Made by a program: the position numbers and the translations under genes
Assembly: GCA_020848545.1 (NCBI GenBank)
Contig: JADLHZ010000067.1
Coordinates: forward strand, 1-64,000
DNA length: 64,000 bases
Direction: 5' to 3'
From: Deltaproteobacteria bacterium
GTDB taxonomy: Bacteria; Myxococcota; JADLHZ01
Part shown: positions 1 to 8,990 of the stretch, one piece after another
Layout: each line of letters begins with the position of its first letter
How positions within the stretch are numbered: position 1 is the first letter of the stretch
Notes under the pieces: generated by a model
The model's database searches: none
What the model saw: only the letters and a program-made list of their open reading frames with translations
What the model was told of the DNA's origin: nothing

Positions 1-124
1 CGCCCGAACGCCCGAACGCCCGAACGCCCGAACGCCCGAACGCCCGAACGCCCGAACGCCCGAACGCCCGAACGCCCGAACGCCCGAACGCCCGAACGCC
101 CGAACGCCCGAACGCCCGAACGCC
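1..124. repeat. 8-bp tandem repeat array (CGCCCGAA)
   Basis: The octamer CGCCCGAA is repeated about 15.5 times without interruption from the first base of the window. It ends where the sequence changes to CGCCGGCTCC. The array begins at the window edge, so its full length is unknown. It is non-coding as far as I can see. Bases 125-214 hold no gene. Confidence 0.95.
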
Positions 125-214
125 GGCTCCCCCCCGCTTCGCTCTTCGTCTCTTTCCACGCCCACCCTGGGCGTCATTCCTTCTGCGATTCTCGACAATC
201 TACCTCACCGCGGT

Positions 215-242
215 TTGACAAATCAATAGATCCGCATATAAT
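215..242 (+). promoter_or_regulatory. Near-consensus sigma-70 promoter of the transposase gene
   Basis: TTGACA at 215-220 and TATAAT at 237-242 are both perfect hexamers, separated by 16 bp in an A+T-rich patch. The ATG of the transposase gene begins 8 bp after the last base of the -10 box, which is where transcription should start. The message is therefore probably leaderless. No Shine-Dalgarno sequence is visible. Confidence 0.75.
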
Positions 243-249
243 TACTGAC

Positions 250-1083
250 ATGAAACGCATTCCGCGCCAGGCGATGTTGCCGTTCGGTCGCGCTGAACGC
301 TCGGCGAATCGGCAAATCGCCGAGCGCTTGGCCGGGAAGAAGGCGCGCGACATCAAGCGTGGTCCTGGTCGGCCGCCTAAGCCGCCCGGAGCGAAGAAGG
401 TGGCGCCGCACACACCGCGCCCATCTCTGGGAAGCAAGAGCGCCGTGCATGTCACGTTGAAGCTCCGCCGTTCGGCGCCAAATCTACGAAGTCGGAAGAA
501 GTACGCGCTCGTGAAACGCGCTTTTTCGCGCTTTCGTCTCGTGTCGCCTTCCTGTCCACGCGTCGAGACTGCCGCCGATTCTGCGCGCGAAGGCGACGGC
601 TTTCGTTTGGTGCACTTCGCTGTGCTCGGCGATCACGTGCACATGTTGTGCGAGGTCGACAGCGCCAAGTGGCTCGCGCGCGGCGTGCAGAAGATCGCGA
701 TCAGCCTCGCGCGCTCATTGAATGCGGCGAGCGTGCGTGAGGCTGGAGGATCGCTGGATCCACGTGACGGCTCCATGAGCGATCGCCCTGGATGGATCGG
801 TCCGATCTTCGCGGAGCGCTATCATTTGCATGCGCTCGCGACGCCGAGAGAGATCGCCGCGTATCTCGAGTATCTGTTTACGAATGCGGAAAAGCATTTC
901 GGTACGATCAACGTCGTGCGTTGCAAAGTGAGCGTCGCCGGGGAGCGCGCGCGCTACCTCGACATTGACGCGTTCACGTCCTTCGCCGAGCTGCACACGA
1001 GCGCGGATCCTCCCCTCGCCCGCCCCCGGGGTTCACTCTTGAAGCGCGAAATGCGCAAGAAAGGCTGGGCCGCCCGCGCCTAG
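250..1083 (+). CDS. REP-associated (RAYT-like) HUH tyrosine transposase
   Basis: Probable Y1-type HUH endonuclease of the TnpA-REP family, which nicks and moves short palindromic repeats using one catalytic tyrosine. The 277-residue protein begins with a basic stretch containing a GRPPK AT-hook-like motif (residues 40-44). The HUH motif is DHVHML with His129 and His131. The segment FAERYHLHAL (188-197) and the helix AYLEYLFTNAEKH (204-216) match the usual RAYT C-terminal half; Tyr208 is my candidate nucleophile. Start at ATG 250 follows the promoter closely; ATG 274 is an alternative. A copy of a short dispersed repeat lies 24 bp past the stop and further copies occur elsewhere in the window, as expected for a RAYT and its targets. 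Family call fairly sure; activity unproven. Confidence 0.8.
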   Translation: MKRIPRQAMLPFGRAERSANRQIAERLAGKKARDIKRGPGRPPKPPGAKKVAPHTPRPSLGSKSAVHVTLKLRRSAPNLRSRKKYALVKRAFSRFRLVSPSCPRVETAADSAREGDGFRLVHFAVLGDHVHMLCEVDSAKWLARGVQKIAISLARSLNAASVREAGGSLDPRDGSMSDRPGWIGPIFAERYHLHALATPREIAAYLEYLFTNAEKHFGTINVVRCKVSVAGERARYLDIDAFTSFAELHTSADPPLARPRGSLLKREMRKKGWAARA

Positions 1084-1106
1084 GCTCCACGGCGAAAACG
1101 GACGGC

Positions 1107-1128
1107 GAAAAGGGACCGGGGAAGTTTC
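1107..1128 (+). repeat. Dispersed REP-like repeat, copy 1
   Basis: GAAAAGGGACCGGGGA followed by AGTTTC. It is one of eight full or partial copies in the window, all in intergenic gaps. The ends of the full-length form (GAAAA and TTTTC) are inverted. This copy is directly downstream of the transposase gene. Confidence 0.8.
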
Positions 1129-1451
1129 GGGCGTCGTCCGATCGCACCCACAGCGTCATTCGCAGGAAGACGCAGGAGGTGGCACCAGCAATCAAGGTCG
1201 CAAGCCACGAGAAGCATGAAACGCCAACCAAGCTCGCGCCCAGTCGCCGTCCCCGCTTTCGTGTGAGCGAAGGACAACGTCACCGCAAGTACATCGGCTT
1301 CAACGCGTTTGGCGCGATGGGACTATGGAAGTGCTACTTCGATGGTGCGGCGCCAGGCTGCAGTCGATCGGCGCGCGCCGTTGGCGGCGGGCGGCGGGCT
1401 GCTCCATCGCCACTTGCTGAGCTCTTCTGGCAGCAGGCGCAGGGAAGAACA
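1129..1451. other. Intergenic stretch with no gene seen
   Basis: About 320 bp between the repeat copy and the stop of the TPR lipoprotein. Long reading frames that cross it are shadows of the downstream gene or lack any recognisable domain. No RNA gene, hairpin terminator or clear promoter was found. Confidence 0.5.
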
Positions 1452-2537
1452 TCACTTCCTCGCGTCGCCGCCGCGCTCCTGCTTGATGCGCTCCAGGTTC
1501 TGATACATTTGGATCGCCTCGTTCGCGCGGATGTTGTCTGGGTCGAGCTTGCGCACGCGCTTGAAGTACGGCACCGCCGCCTCGAGATCTTGCTTGGCGA
1601 AGAAGCGATCGGCGATCTCGAGATACTCGTCGATGAGCCGGGCGCGCTCGTCGTCGAGCTCGTCGATGAGCAGCTTCACCGCCGCCGAGTCCGAATCCTT
1701 GCGCTTCGCCTCTTCGAGCGCGACGAGCGACTCGTAGAGCATGCCCTTCTTGCGATAGTCGCGCGCGCGCTCGACGAGATCGCGCACGCTCTTCAAGCGC
1801 GAGATCTCCTGCTCTTGCGTGGCAAAGGTGTCGACCGAGCCGATGATCGCCTCGGCCTCTTGCGGCTGCGCGGAGGTGGCGCGGCGCTTCTTGCGCGACG
1901 CGTGGCGCACGGCGGCGCTCTTCTTTCCTTCCGGCAGCTCGGACTTGGCGAGCTCGAGCTGCTGCTCCTCGACGAAGGTCCACTGAAAGCCTTGGTCATC
2001 GGCGATGTCGCTCGCACGCGAGAACGCTCGGTAGGCGTCGAAGGCGTCGCCGCGGATCAGGCTCTCCTTGGCCGTGCGCAGCTTGTTCTCGAACTCGGCC
2101 TTCAGCTTTTGTAGCTGCTCTTTGGCGGCCTGCAGCTTCTTCTCGAGGTCCTGCTTGCGCTCGGGTTGCAGCGCGTAGCCCTTCAGGATCTCGCTGTAGA
2201 TGAGGATCGCGCGGTTGGCGAAGCCGAGCAGGACGGCGTCGTCGGCCTTCTGCAAGAGCCGCGCTTGCAGCTTCTCGACCTTGGGCGAGAGCTGCTCGGC
2301 GAGCTGCGCCGCTGCCGCCGCGTTCGGATGATCGGCCGGCACGTTGCGCGCGAACGCATACGCTTCGGCGTAGTTGGCCTGCTGATGCGCGTGCTGCGCT
2401 TCGACCCAGAAGTCACGCGGAGGAGGCGGGGCGACCACCGGCGGCGGCGCCGGCTTTGGCGCGCACCCCCCTGCTTCGAAGAGAAGGAGCAACCCGAAGA
2501 TGACGGCGGCGGGCTGCCGAGAAGTCATGCTGCACAT
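1452..2537 (-). CDS. TPR-containing lipoprotein
   Basis: A 361-residue secreted lipoprotein. The N-terminus has a hydrophobic stretch ending in FEAGGC, a plausible lipobox with Cys25 as the lipidated residue, then a Pro-rich linker. The remainder is helical and charged, with several TPR-like units. The clearest is the last one, with YLEIADRFFAKQDLEAA, YFKRVRKLDPDN and EAIQMYQ. It is the last of four minus-strand genes (uracil-DNA glycosylase, NfeD, slipin, this), with gaps of 45, 36 and 36 bp, so it may be co-transcribed with the membrane-quality-control pair upstream. The specific function is unknown; envelope scaffolding is an inference. Confidence 0.75.
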   Translation of the reverse strand: MCSMTSRQPAAVIFGLLLLFEAGGCAPKPAPPPVVAPPPPRDFWVEAQHAHQQANYAEAYAFARNVPADHPNAAAAAQLAEQLSPKVEKLQARLLQKADDAVLLGFANRAILIYSEILKGYALQPERKQDLEKKLQAAKEQLQKLKAEFENKLRTAKESLIRGDAFDAYRAFSRASDIADDQGFQWTFVEEQQLELAKSELPEGKKSAAVRHASRKKRRATSAQPQEAEAIIGSVDTFATQEQEISRLKSVRDLVERARDYRKKGMLYESLVALEEAKRKDSDSAAVKLLIDELDDERARLIDEYLEIADRFFAKQDLEAAVPYFKRVRKLDPDNIRANEAIQMYQNLERIKQERGGDARK

Positions 2538-2573
2538 TAGCCCAAGGGTTGGGGCACATCATGCCTTTTTTGA

Positions 2574-3320
2574 TTACGACTTCTTGGCCATCTCGAGGAA
2601 CGGTCGCACGAGCTCGATGGGCAGCGGGAAGATGATCGTCGAGTTCTTCTCGGTGGCGATCTCGGCGAGCGTCTGCAAGTAGCGGAGCTGCAGCGCGGCC
2701 GGGCTTTGCACGAGCATGTCGGACGCTTGCTTCAGCTTCAGCGACGACTGCTCTTCGCCTTCGGCCGAGATGATCTTCGCGCGCTTCTCACGCTCGGCCT
2801 CGGCTTGCTTGGCCATCGCGCGTTGCATCTCGGGCGGCAGGTCGACGTTCTTCACCTCGACCGCGGAGACCTTGACGCCCCACGGCTCGGTCAAGGTGTC
2901 GATGGTCTTCTGCAGCTCCTGGTTGATGCGATCGCGATCCGAGAGCAGGTGATCCATCTCGTGCTGGCCGAGCTGGCTACGCAGGGTGGTCTGCGCGATC
3001 ATCGAGGTCGCGTAGAGGTAGTTCTCGACCTGCAAGATCGCCTTCTCCGGCTGCACGACGCGGAAGTAGATGACGGCGTTCACCTTGAGCGACACGTTGT
3101 CGCGGGTGATGACGTCCTGCGCCGGCACGTCGCGCGCGACGACACGCAAGTCGACCTTGATCATTCGATCGAGGAAGGGCACGAGCCAGACGAGGCCGGC
3201 CTGCTTGATCCCGGCGTACTTGCCGAGGCGAAGGACGACGCCGCGCTCGTATTCCTGCACGACCCGCAGACCCATGATGACGAACAACAAGACGAATACG
3301 ATCGCGACAATGACCGGCAC
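2574..3320 (-). CDS. Slipin / stomatin-like SPFH (band 7) protein
   Basis: A 248-residue membrane-anchored SPFH protein. One N-terminal transmembrane helix (residues 2-20) is followed by the typical stomatin start, [16 protein letters not shown]. The SPFH core continues with [20 protein letters not shown] and a coiled-coil [16 protein letters not shown] segment. Length and motifs match bacterial slipins. It lies 36 bp downstream of an NfeD-type protease gene on the same strand, the classical slipin/NfeD pairing. In that pair the protease is thought to cleave the slipin C-terminus in membrane microdomains (family knowledge). The C-terminal segment [14 protein letters not shown] fits the hydrophobic target region. 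Confidence 0.92.
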   Translation of the reverse strand: MPVIVAIVFVLLFVIMGLRVVQEYERGVVLRLGKYAGIKQAGLVWLVPFLDRMIKVDLRVVARDVPAQDVITRDNVSLKVNAVIYFRVVQPEKAILQVENYLYATSMIAQTTLRSQLGQHEMDHLLSDRDRINQELQKTIDTLTEPWGVKVSAVEVKNVDLPPEMQRAMAKQAEAEREKRAKIISAEGEEQSSLKLKQASDMLVQSPAALQLRYLQTLAEIATEKNSTIIFPLPIELVRPFLEMAKKS

Positions 3321-3356
3321 GAGTCTCTCCCTCGGTGAGTTGGAACAGCTGAGTCG

Positions 3357-4754
3357 CTATACGCGACGGACGAATACTTTCAAACCATCGACGCGCTCGA
3401 CGACGACGTTCGCCCCAGCGGCGATCGGCTCTGTCGTCTGTGGGGAGAGCGCGCGCCACAGTTCGCCGGCGAGCATCACCATGCCTTCGCCGCCGGCCGC
3501 GATCGGCTCTTTGACGACCGCTTGAACGCCGATGAGCGCTTCCTGCCCCGCCGCGGGAGGTTTCAGCTTCCCCTTGAGCACGACGCTCGCGAGGAACACC
3601 GCCATGCCGCCGATGACGAGACCGAGCGGCAGCACCTGACCCCAGCCGAGCGCGAAGTTCGGATCCACGTAGTAGTCGGGATCCTGCGTGTTGATCAGCA
3701 AGAGGCCGCCGAGCGTCACGGCGACGCCGCCGCCGACGCCCAAGATGCCGTGCGAGGTGACGAAGAGCTCGGCGATGAGCAGCGCGAAGCCCAAGATGAT
3801 CAACGCGACGCCGCCCCAGCTGATCGGCAGCACTTGAAACGAGACGAACGCGAGCAAGAGACAGATGGCGCCGACGACGCCCGGGAAGATCGTGCCCGGA
3901 TGGTAGAGCTCCATGATGATGCCGAGCATGCCGAAGCTCATCAGAATGTAGGCGACCTGCGGATCGGCGAAGGTGTTCGTCAGCCGCTGCGAGATGCTCA
4001 TGCCGATGCGCTTCACTTCTTTGGTCTGCGTGCGCAGGATCAGCGTCTTGTCCTTCATCGTGACGCGGCGTCCATCGAGCACCTTCTGCAAGTCGCCGAG
4101 GTCCGTCGCGATGTAGTCGATGACCTTCTGCTCGAGCGCGTCTTTGGCGGTGATGCTCGCCGACTCCTTCACGGCCTTGACCGCCCAGTCTTTGTTGCGG
4201 TTGCGCTCGATGGCGATGCTCTCGACGAACGCGATGGTGTCGTTCTCCACCTTGCGCGCCATCTCTTTGCCGCCTTCGGACTCGATGTCTTTGCCGCCCG
4301 ACGAGACCGGATGCGCCGCGCCGATGTTCGTGCCTGGCGCCATCGCCGCGACGTGGCCCGAGAGCGTGATGAAGACGCCGGCCGAGCCCGCGACCGAGCC
4401 CGGCGGGAACACGTAGACGACGACCGGCAGCGGCGCCGACAAGATCGCTTTGACGATGTCGCGCGTCGTCGACAGCATGCCGCCCGGCGTGTCGAGCGTG
4501 ATGACGAGGACGCCGCAGCTCATCTCTTTGGCGATGTTGATCGAGTCGATGATGTAGGCGCCGGTGCCCGGGTTGATCGACGCGTTGACGTCGGCGACGC
4601 AGAACGGCCCCGTCGTCTCTTGCTCGGGGAGGGCGACGAACGACGCCGGCTGCGACGCGGCCTGCGCTTTGTGCTCGGCTTTTTTCGGATCCTTACCGGT
4701 GGCGTTCAGCGCGGCGCCGAGGGCGATGACGGCGACGAAGGGGAGCTTGACCAT
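3357..4754 (-). CDS. NfeD-family membrane serine protease (NfeD1b type)
   Basis: A 465-residue protein with a signal-like N-terminus, a ClpP-fold protease domain, a multi-helix membrane region (about 265-395) and a C-terminal OB-fold NfeD domain. The protease nucleophile is most likely Ser124 in VAGSAGV and the general base Lys168 in ARKVEND. This Ser-Lys dyad matches the archaeal 1510-N peptidase. It is upstream of the slipin gene on the same strand with 36 bp between them, so the two probably form one operon in membrane-microdomain quality control. No key residue appears to be missing. Confidence 0.93.
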   Translation of the reverse strand: MVKLPFVAVIALGAALNATGKDPKKAEHKAQAASQPASFVALPEQETTGPFCVADVNASINPGTGAYIIDSINIAKEMSCGVLVITLDTPGGMLSTTRDIVKAILSAPLPVVVYVFPPGSVAGSAGVFITLSGHVAAMAPGTNIGAAHPVSSGGKDIESEGGKEMARKVENDTIAFVESIAIERNRNKDWAVKAVKESASITAKDALEQKVIDYIATDLGDLQKVLDGRRVTMKDKTLILRTQTKEVKRIGMSISQRLTNTFADPQVAYILMSFGMLGIIMELYHPGTIFPGVVGAICLLLAFVSFQVLPISWGGVALIILGFALLIAELFVTSHGILGVGGGVAVTLGGLLLINTQDPDYYVDPNFALGWGQVLPLGLVIGGMAVFLASVVLKGKLKPPAAGQEALIGVQAVVKEPIAAGGEGMVMLAGELWRALSPQTTEPIAAGANVVVERVDGLKVFVRRV

Positions 4755-4799
4755 AGAGGATCACGTTGCCACGCATCCGCGCGCGGCTCAACGCAGCGC

Positions 4800-5552
4800 T
4801 CACTTCGCCTGCGGTGATTGTCCTAGTGCGCGCATGACCTCTTGCAGATCCTGCCACACCCACTTCTTCTGTGCGGGATCGCGCAAGAGGTAAGACGGGT
4901 GAAAGGTCGGCATCAGGCGCACGCCCTGGTACTGCTTCCACTTGCCGCGCATCTTGGTGATCGACGTCTGGTCGCGCAGGAGCGTGTGCGCAGCGTGCTT
5001 GCCGAGCGTGACGATCACCTCCGGCTTAATGGCGCCGAGCTGCTGAATCAGGAAGGGCTCGCACGCCGCGACTTCGTCGGGCTCCGGATCGCGGTTGTTC
5101 GGCGGCCGGCATTTGACGACGTTCGCGATGTAGACGTCTTGGCGCGTGTAGCCCATCGCCTCGATCATCTTCGTCAAGAGCTGGCCCGCCTTGCCGACGA
5201 AGGGCTCGCCCGTGGCATCCTCGTCCGCCCCAGGTCCTTCGCCGACGAAGACCAAGCGCGCCGCTGGATTGCCGACGCCGAAGACGATGTTCTTTCGGCC
5301 TTTGTGCAACTTGCAACGCGTGCAATCGCCGAGCTCGTGGCGAACGGCTTCGAGTGACTGACGCGATGGCGATGGCGATGGCGATGGCGATGGCGATGGC
5401 GATGGCGCGGCGACCGATTTTTCTGGCGCCTGAGTCCGCGCGTCTGGCACGGTCCGCGGCCGTGGCGCCTTCAACATCGACGACGGAATACCATCGAGAT
5501 CGAGCGACCCCTGATCCTCGAGCAACGCCGCTGCCTGTCGGTGCAGATCCAT
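4800..5552 (-). CDS. Family 4-type uracil-DNA glycosylase with Fe-S cluster
   Basis: Removes uracil from DNA in base-excision repair. From ATG 5552 it is 250 residues. Cys77 and Cys80 (CTRC), Cys148 and Cys164 are placed like the 4Fe-4S ligands of family 4/5 enzymes. The active-site motif is GEGPGADED (105-113) and the DNA-binding motif is HPSYLLR (218-224). The reading frame is open upstream to 5735, but that would overlap the divergent lipoprotein gene; MDLHRQ at 5552 is the sensible start. The N-terminal 65 residues include a Ser-Pro repeat linker encoded by a GATGGC/GCCATC microsatellite, which is unusual for this family. Confidence 0.93.
   Translation of the reverse strand: MDLHRQAAALLEDQGSLDLDGIPSSMLKAPRPRTVPDARTQAPEKSVAAPSPSPSPSPSPSPSRQSLEAVRHELGDCTRCKLHKGRKNIVFGVGNPAARLVFVGEGPGADEDATGEPFVGKAGQLLTKMIEAMGYTRQDVYIANVVKCRPPNNRDPEPDEVAACEPFLIQQLGAIKPEVIVTLGKHAAHTLLRDQTSITKMRGKWKQYQGVRLMPTFHPSYLLRDPAQKKWVWQDLQEVMRALGQSPQAK
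5365..5406. repeat. Seven-copy GATGGC microsatellite inside the glycosylase gene
   Basis: Seven perfect tandem copies of GATGGC on the plus strand. On the coding (minus) strand they encode alternating Ser-Pro between the N-terminal tail and the catalytic domain. Copy-number change in steps of 6 bp would keep the reading frame. Confidence 0.95.
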
Positions 5553-5665
5553 CGGCGGCGACGCATGCGTCACCCGCGCGAGAATCGCAAGAGACCCGCC
5601 TTTGTCGTGACGGAGCAAGGGGTGCAACGCAACCGCCTGAGACCCGAGGACGATACCGAAACACG

Positions 5666-7150
5666 ATGCGAATCCAGGGCGCCGCATTCCTTTGTACACT
5701 CTCGTTCCTCGCCTGCGGCAACCCGCCGCAGTCATCGAGCGCTTCGTATGTGCCGCAGGCCGCCGAAGAGACGCCGCCGGTGAACCCCTCGTTCACGGCG
5801 CCGGATCCGGAGCCCGCCGTCGCGCATCCCGGCACCGGCGCGACCGGTCCGACGGCGCCGACCCAGCAGCAGCAAGCGCCCGACGCCGACTCTGACGGCG
5901 TGCCCGACGCCGACGACAACTGCCCCGCGATTCGCAACGCCGCCCAGACCGACTTCGACGGCGACGGCAAAGGCGATCCCTGCTCGCTGCAAGACGGCAC
6001 GCGCGAGCACCCGTTCCTCATGCACTCGGCGGCGCGCCCAAAGGCCTTCGTCGATCAACGAAACACGAACAGCGGCGCGCGCCAGATCAACAACTACCCG
6101 CCGTTCACGCAGAACGAGTCGGGCCCCGAGATCTACTACGCGATGACCATCGACGAGCCAACCTACGTCTCGTTCGCGCTCGTCGCCCCGGAGCCCTCGG
6201 GCTCGGACGTCGATCTGCACCTGCTCTCGTCGATCAACCCGCCGGTGACCGTGGCGAGACATGACAAGTACCTTCACAAAGAGCTGCAGCCCGGCAAGTA
6301 CTGGCTCGTCGCCGACACCTACGGCAACGCCGCCGGCGGCCAGTACCTCTTCGACGCCATCCTCACGCACAAGGCGATCGCCCCGATGTACACTTTCAAT
6401 GAGTACATCTTGAAGGCGGTCGATCAGCTCTACCGCGACTACGCCAAGCGCGGGTACGGCGCCCACGCGCTGACGCACGACATCGTCTACGGCCCGCTCG
6501 GCACGATCACGCGAACCGACCCTGCCGGCAAGACGATGTGCGTCGCGGCCGTCATGGAAGTGATCCTGACGGCGATGCAGATCTACGCCGACGAGACCGG
6601 CGACCCGAGCATTTGGTACCACCTGCCGATCGACAGCTGGAAGACGCTGCAGGCGAAGAACATCAAGGCGCACCTCTGGGCGAACAACGAGCTCAATTCT
6701 TCGGGCGGCGCCGACGCGCTCCGCCACTTCGGCATGGGCCAGAACATCCCCTTCGAGCAGCTGCGCCCGGGCTCGTTCGTCGGCTTCAACCGCACGAACC
6801 GCAGCGGCCACGCGACGGTGTTTCTGTCGTTCATCGACAACACCGGCAGGGAGTACGCGGAGCACAACCCGAGCGTCATCGGCTACCGCTACTTCTCGTC
6901 GCAAGGCAGCGAGACGACCGGCGGCCTCGACTATCGCTACGGCATCTTCTCCGACTTCGGCTCGCCCGGCATGCCGTACAAGCGCGACACGGGCATCATC
7001 AAGTCGACCGACATGCGCATCTTCAACACCGGCTACATGCTGCACCCGAGCGAGTGGAACGACGCCAATCGCGTGCTCGACGACATGGGTGGCGGCCCGA
7101 CGTCGTCCTTCGACCCCAGTCACTTCAACGGCGTGACCGACGACGACTGA
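5666..7150 (+). CDS. Lipoprotein with thrombospondin type-3 repeats and a putative Cys-His peptidase-like domain
   Basis: A 494-residue secreted protein. The signal peptide ends in SFLAC (Cys17). A Pro/Thr/Gln linker leads to calcium-binding thrombospondin-3-like repeats ([14 protein letters not shown] and [11 protein letters not shown], residues 73-106). A beta-sandwich-like region of pre-peptidase character follows (about 150-235, with DVDLHL and [10 protein letters not shown]). The C-terminal domain has GKTMCVAAV with Cys292 at a helix start and [10 protein letters not shown] with His382. This spacing suggests a papain-like or NlpC/P60-like Cys-His pair, but I cannot name the family. Start ATG 5666 is chosen for the signal peptide; the longer frame overlaps the glycosylase gene. 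Confidence 0.75.
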   Translation: MRIQGAAFLCTLSFLACGNPPQSSSASYVPQAAEETPPVNPSFTAPDPEPAVAHPGTGATGPTAPTQQQQAPDADSDGVPDADDNCPAIRNAAQTDFDGDGKGDPCSLQDGTREHPFLMHSAARPKAFVDQRNTNSGARQINNYPPFTQNESGPEIYYAMTIDEPTYVSFALVAPEPSGSDVDLHLLSSINPPVTVARHDKYLHKELQPGKYWLVADTYGNAAGGQYLFDAILTHKAIAPMYTFNEYILKAVDQLYRDYAKRGYGAHALTHDIVYGPLGTITRTDPAGKTMCVAAVMEVILTAMQIYADETGDPSIWYHLPIDSWKTLQAKNIKAHLWANNELNSSGGADALRHFGMGQNIPFEQLRPGSFVGFNRTNRSGHATVFLSFIDNTGREYAEHNPSVIGYRYFSSQGSETTGGLDYRYGIFSDFGSPGMPYKRDTGIIKSTDMRIFNTGYMLHPSEWNDANRVLDDMGGGPTSSFDPSHFNGVTDDD

Positions 7151-7271
7151 CTGAAACTCGCTGCGCTCGTTTCGTCGCCTTTGTCGGGCCACCCCCACCG
7201 TCGCTTCGCTCCGGAGCCCCCTTTGAGGGGCAAGCTCAATCGCCGCATGGCTCAGGGATCTGCGTGCGTCG

Positions 7272-7311
7272 GAAAAGGGACCGGGGAGCGTTTTCTCCGG
7301 GGAGCGTTTTC
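7272..7311 (+). repeat. Dispersed REP-like repeat, one full and one partial copy
   Basis: A full copy (GAAAAGGGACCGGGGA then GCGTTTTC) occupies 7272-7295. It is followed at once by a second, 5'-truncated copy (TCCGGGGAGCGTTTTC, 7296-7311). The pair lies between the lipoprotein and radical SAM genes. Confidence 0.85.
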
Positions 7312-7355
7312 TGGTGACGGATCGTTCCTGGATTTGCTACGCTTTACGCCCTTTG

Positions 7356-8891
7356 ATGTTCGCCGACACGCGCAAACATTGGCTCCGGGACGAGACCGGA
7401 ACGCGCATCAAGCAGTCGAGCCGCCGCTTGGCGCTCGTGTATCCGAGCCCCTACCACGTCGGCATGAGCTCGCTCGGCTTTCAGTCGCTCTACCGCATCG
7501 TCAACGACACGATGCCCGACTGGAGCTGCGAGCGCGCGTTCTTCCCGGACGATCTCGACGCATTCACGCGCGCGCGCGAGCCCCTGCAGACCGTCGAGCA
7601 AGGCCGGCCAGTGTCCGACTTCGATGCGATCGGCGTGTCGGTGGCGTACGAGCTCGAGATCTTCGGCCTCGTCAAAGTGCTCGAGCTCGCCGGAATGCGG
7701 CCTCTCGCGAAGGATCGGCGGCCGGCGGATCCGCCGGTGATCTTGGGCGGCCCGCTCACCTTCAGCAATCCGCTTCCGGCCGCACCCTTCGCCGACGTGG
7801 TGCTGCTCGGCGAATGCGAAGAGCTCTTGCCGCGGGTGCTCGCGGTGTTTGGCTCGCACAAGAAGCGCGATGCGCTCGAAGTCGTCGCCACGTGGCCGCA
7901 CGTCTTGGTGCCGCAGATTCAATCGCAACAGATCCACGGCGAGACGCTGCCGGCGGTCGCCGCCTGTGAGAACGCTCTGCTCCCGGCCGTCAGCGCGATC
8001 CGCACGCCGCACACCGAGCTCTCGGACATGCTGCTCGTCGAAGCGGAGCGCGGCTGTCATAGAAACTGCACGTTCTGCGTGATGCGCCGCTCGACGAACG
8101 GCGGCATGCGCCTGGTCACGCTCGAGCGTCTGCTCGCGCTCGTCGACGCATCCGGCGCGAAGAAGGTCGGGCTCGTCGGCGCCGCGGTCAGCGATCATCC
8201 GAAGATCGTCGAGATTCTGAGGGCGCTCGTCGACGATCGCGGCCTGCGCGTGGGCATCAGCTCGCTGCGCGCGGATCGCTTGACCGACGACTTCGTGCGC
8301 CTGCTCGGCAAAGGCGGCTACAAGACGCTGACCGTGGCGAGCGACGCCGCGAGCGAGCGCTTGCGCCTCGTGCTCGAGAAGAAGATCAAAGAGAAGCACC
8401 TCGTGCGCGCGGCGGAGCTGGCGAAGACGCACGGGCTGAAGACGCTGAAGACTTATATGATGCTCGGCGTGCCCGGCGAGGACGCGAGCGACATCGACGA
8501 GCTCGCGCGCTTCACCCGCGAGCTCTCGCAGATCATGCCGGTGGCGCTCGGCGTCGCGCCCTTCGTGCCGAAGTACAATACGCCGCTCGCCGACGCCGAC
8601 TTCGCGGGCGAGGACGAGGTCGACGCCCGCGTGCGGCAATTGCGAGCGTCGCTCAAAGGTCGCGGCGAGCTGCGCGCGACGAGCGTCAAAGAAGCGTTCG
8701 TGGAAGCCGCGCTGGCGATGAGCGGCTACGCGGCGGCCGAGATCGTGCTCGCGTCGCAAAGCGACGGTTTCGGCTGGAAATCCTTCTACCGCCACATCAA
8801 ACGGCACGGCGCTCCGCCGCGGCGCCGGCAACACTTCGTCGATCCCTTTCCCGTCGGTCGCCGCTTGCTCGCGAAGTCCATCGCGGCCTGA
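7356..8891 (+). CDS. B12-binding-type radical SAM protein
   Basis: A 511-residue radical SAM enzyme. The N-terminal third resembles a cobalamin-binding-like domain (LALVYPSPYHVGMSSLG, then DAIGVSVAYELE and VILGGPLTFSNP). The iron-sulfur motif is GCHRNCTFC with Cys234, Cys238 and Cys241 (C-x3-C-x2-C). A TIM-barrel region with KTLKTYMMLGVPGE follows. A longer version starting at GTG 7314 would begin within 3 bp of the dispersed repeat, so ATG 7356 is preferred. It resembles the TIGR03960-like group of uncharacterised B12/radical SAM proteins. The substrate is unknown. Confidence 0.85.
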   Translation: MFADTRKHWLRDETGTRIKQSSRRLALVYPSPYHVGMSSLGFQSLYRIVNDTMPDWSCERAFFPDDLDAFTRAREPLQTVEQGRPVSDFDAIGVSVAYELEIFGLVKVLELAGMRPLAKDRRPADPPVILGGPLTFSNPLPAAPFADVVLLGECEELLPRVLAVFGSHKKRDALEVVATWPHVLVPQIQSQQIHGETLPAVAACENALLPAVSAIRTPHTELSDMLLVEAERGCHRNCTFCVMRRSTNGGMRLVTLERLLALVDASGAKKVGLVGAAVSDHPKIVEILRALVDDRGLRVGISSLRADRLTDDFVRLLGKGGYKTLTVASDAASERLRLVLEKKIKEKHLVRAAELAKTHGLKTLKTYMMLGVPGEDASDIDELARFTRELSQIMPVALGVAPFVPKYNTPLADADFAGEDEVDARVRQLRASLKGRGELRATSVKEAFVEAALAMSGYAAAEIVLASQSDGFGWKSFYRHIKRHGAPPRRRQHFVDPFPVGRRLLAKSIAA

Positions 8892-8926
8892 CCTTTTGCG
8901 TCATTTCGACCACTTGAACGGGTCGC

Positions 8927-8941
8927 TGGCACGCCGCATGC
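8927..8941 (+). promoter_or_regulatory. Candidate sigma-54 (-24/-12) promoter
   Basis: CTGGCACG, four bases, then ATGC gives the invariant GG and GC dinucleotides with 10 bp between them. Only one base departs from the TGGCACG-N4-TTGC consensus. It lies about 50 bp upstream of the ATG of the Cys-rich lipoprotein. A sigma-54 activator gene is the next gene downstream of that lipoprotein. Confidence 0.55.
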
Positions 8942-8990
8942 GCACCTTTGCGCACATCCCGCCGATAAACAGGGCCTGGAGACTATCACT

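Noticed and set aside
1-124. CRISPR-like array at the left edge
   Set aside because: Units are 8 bp with no spacers and no cas genes; a simple tandem repeat.
5354-5665. N-terminal extension of the thrombospondin-3 lipoprotein, starting with Met-Ala repeats
   Set aside because: It is the microsatellite read in the other direction, inside the glycosylase gene; a proper signal peptide starts at 5666.
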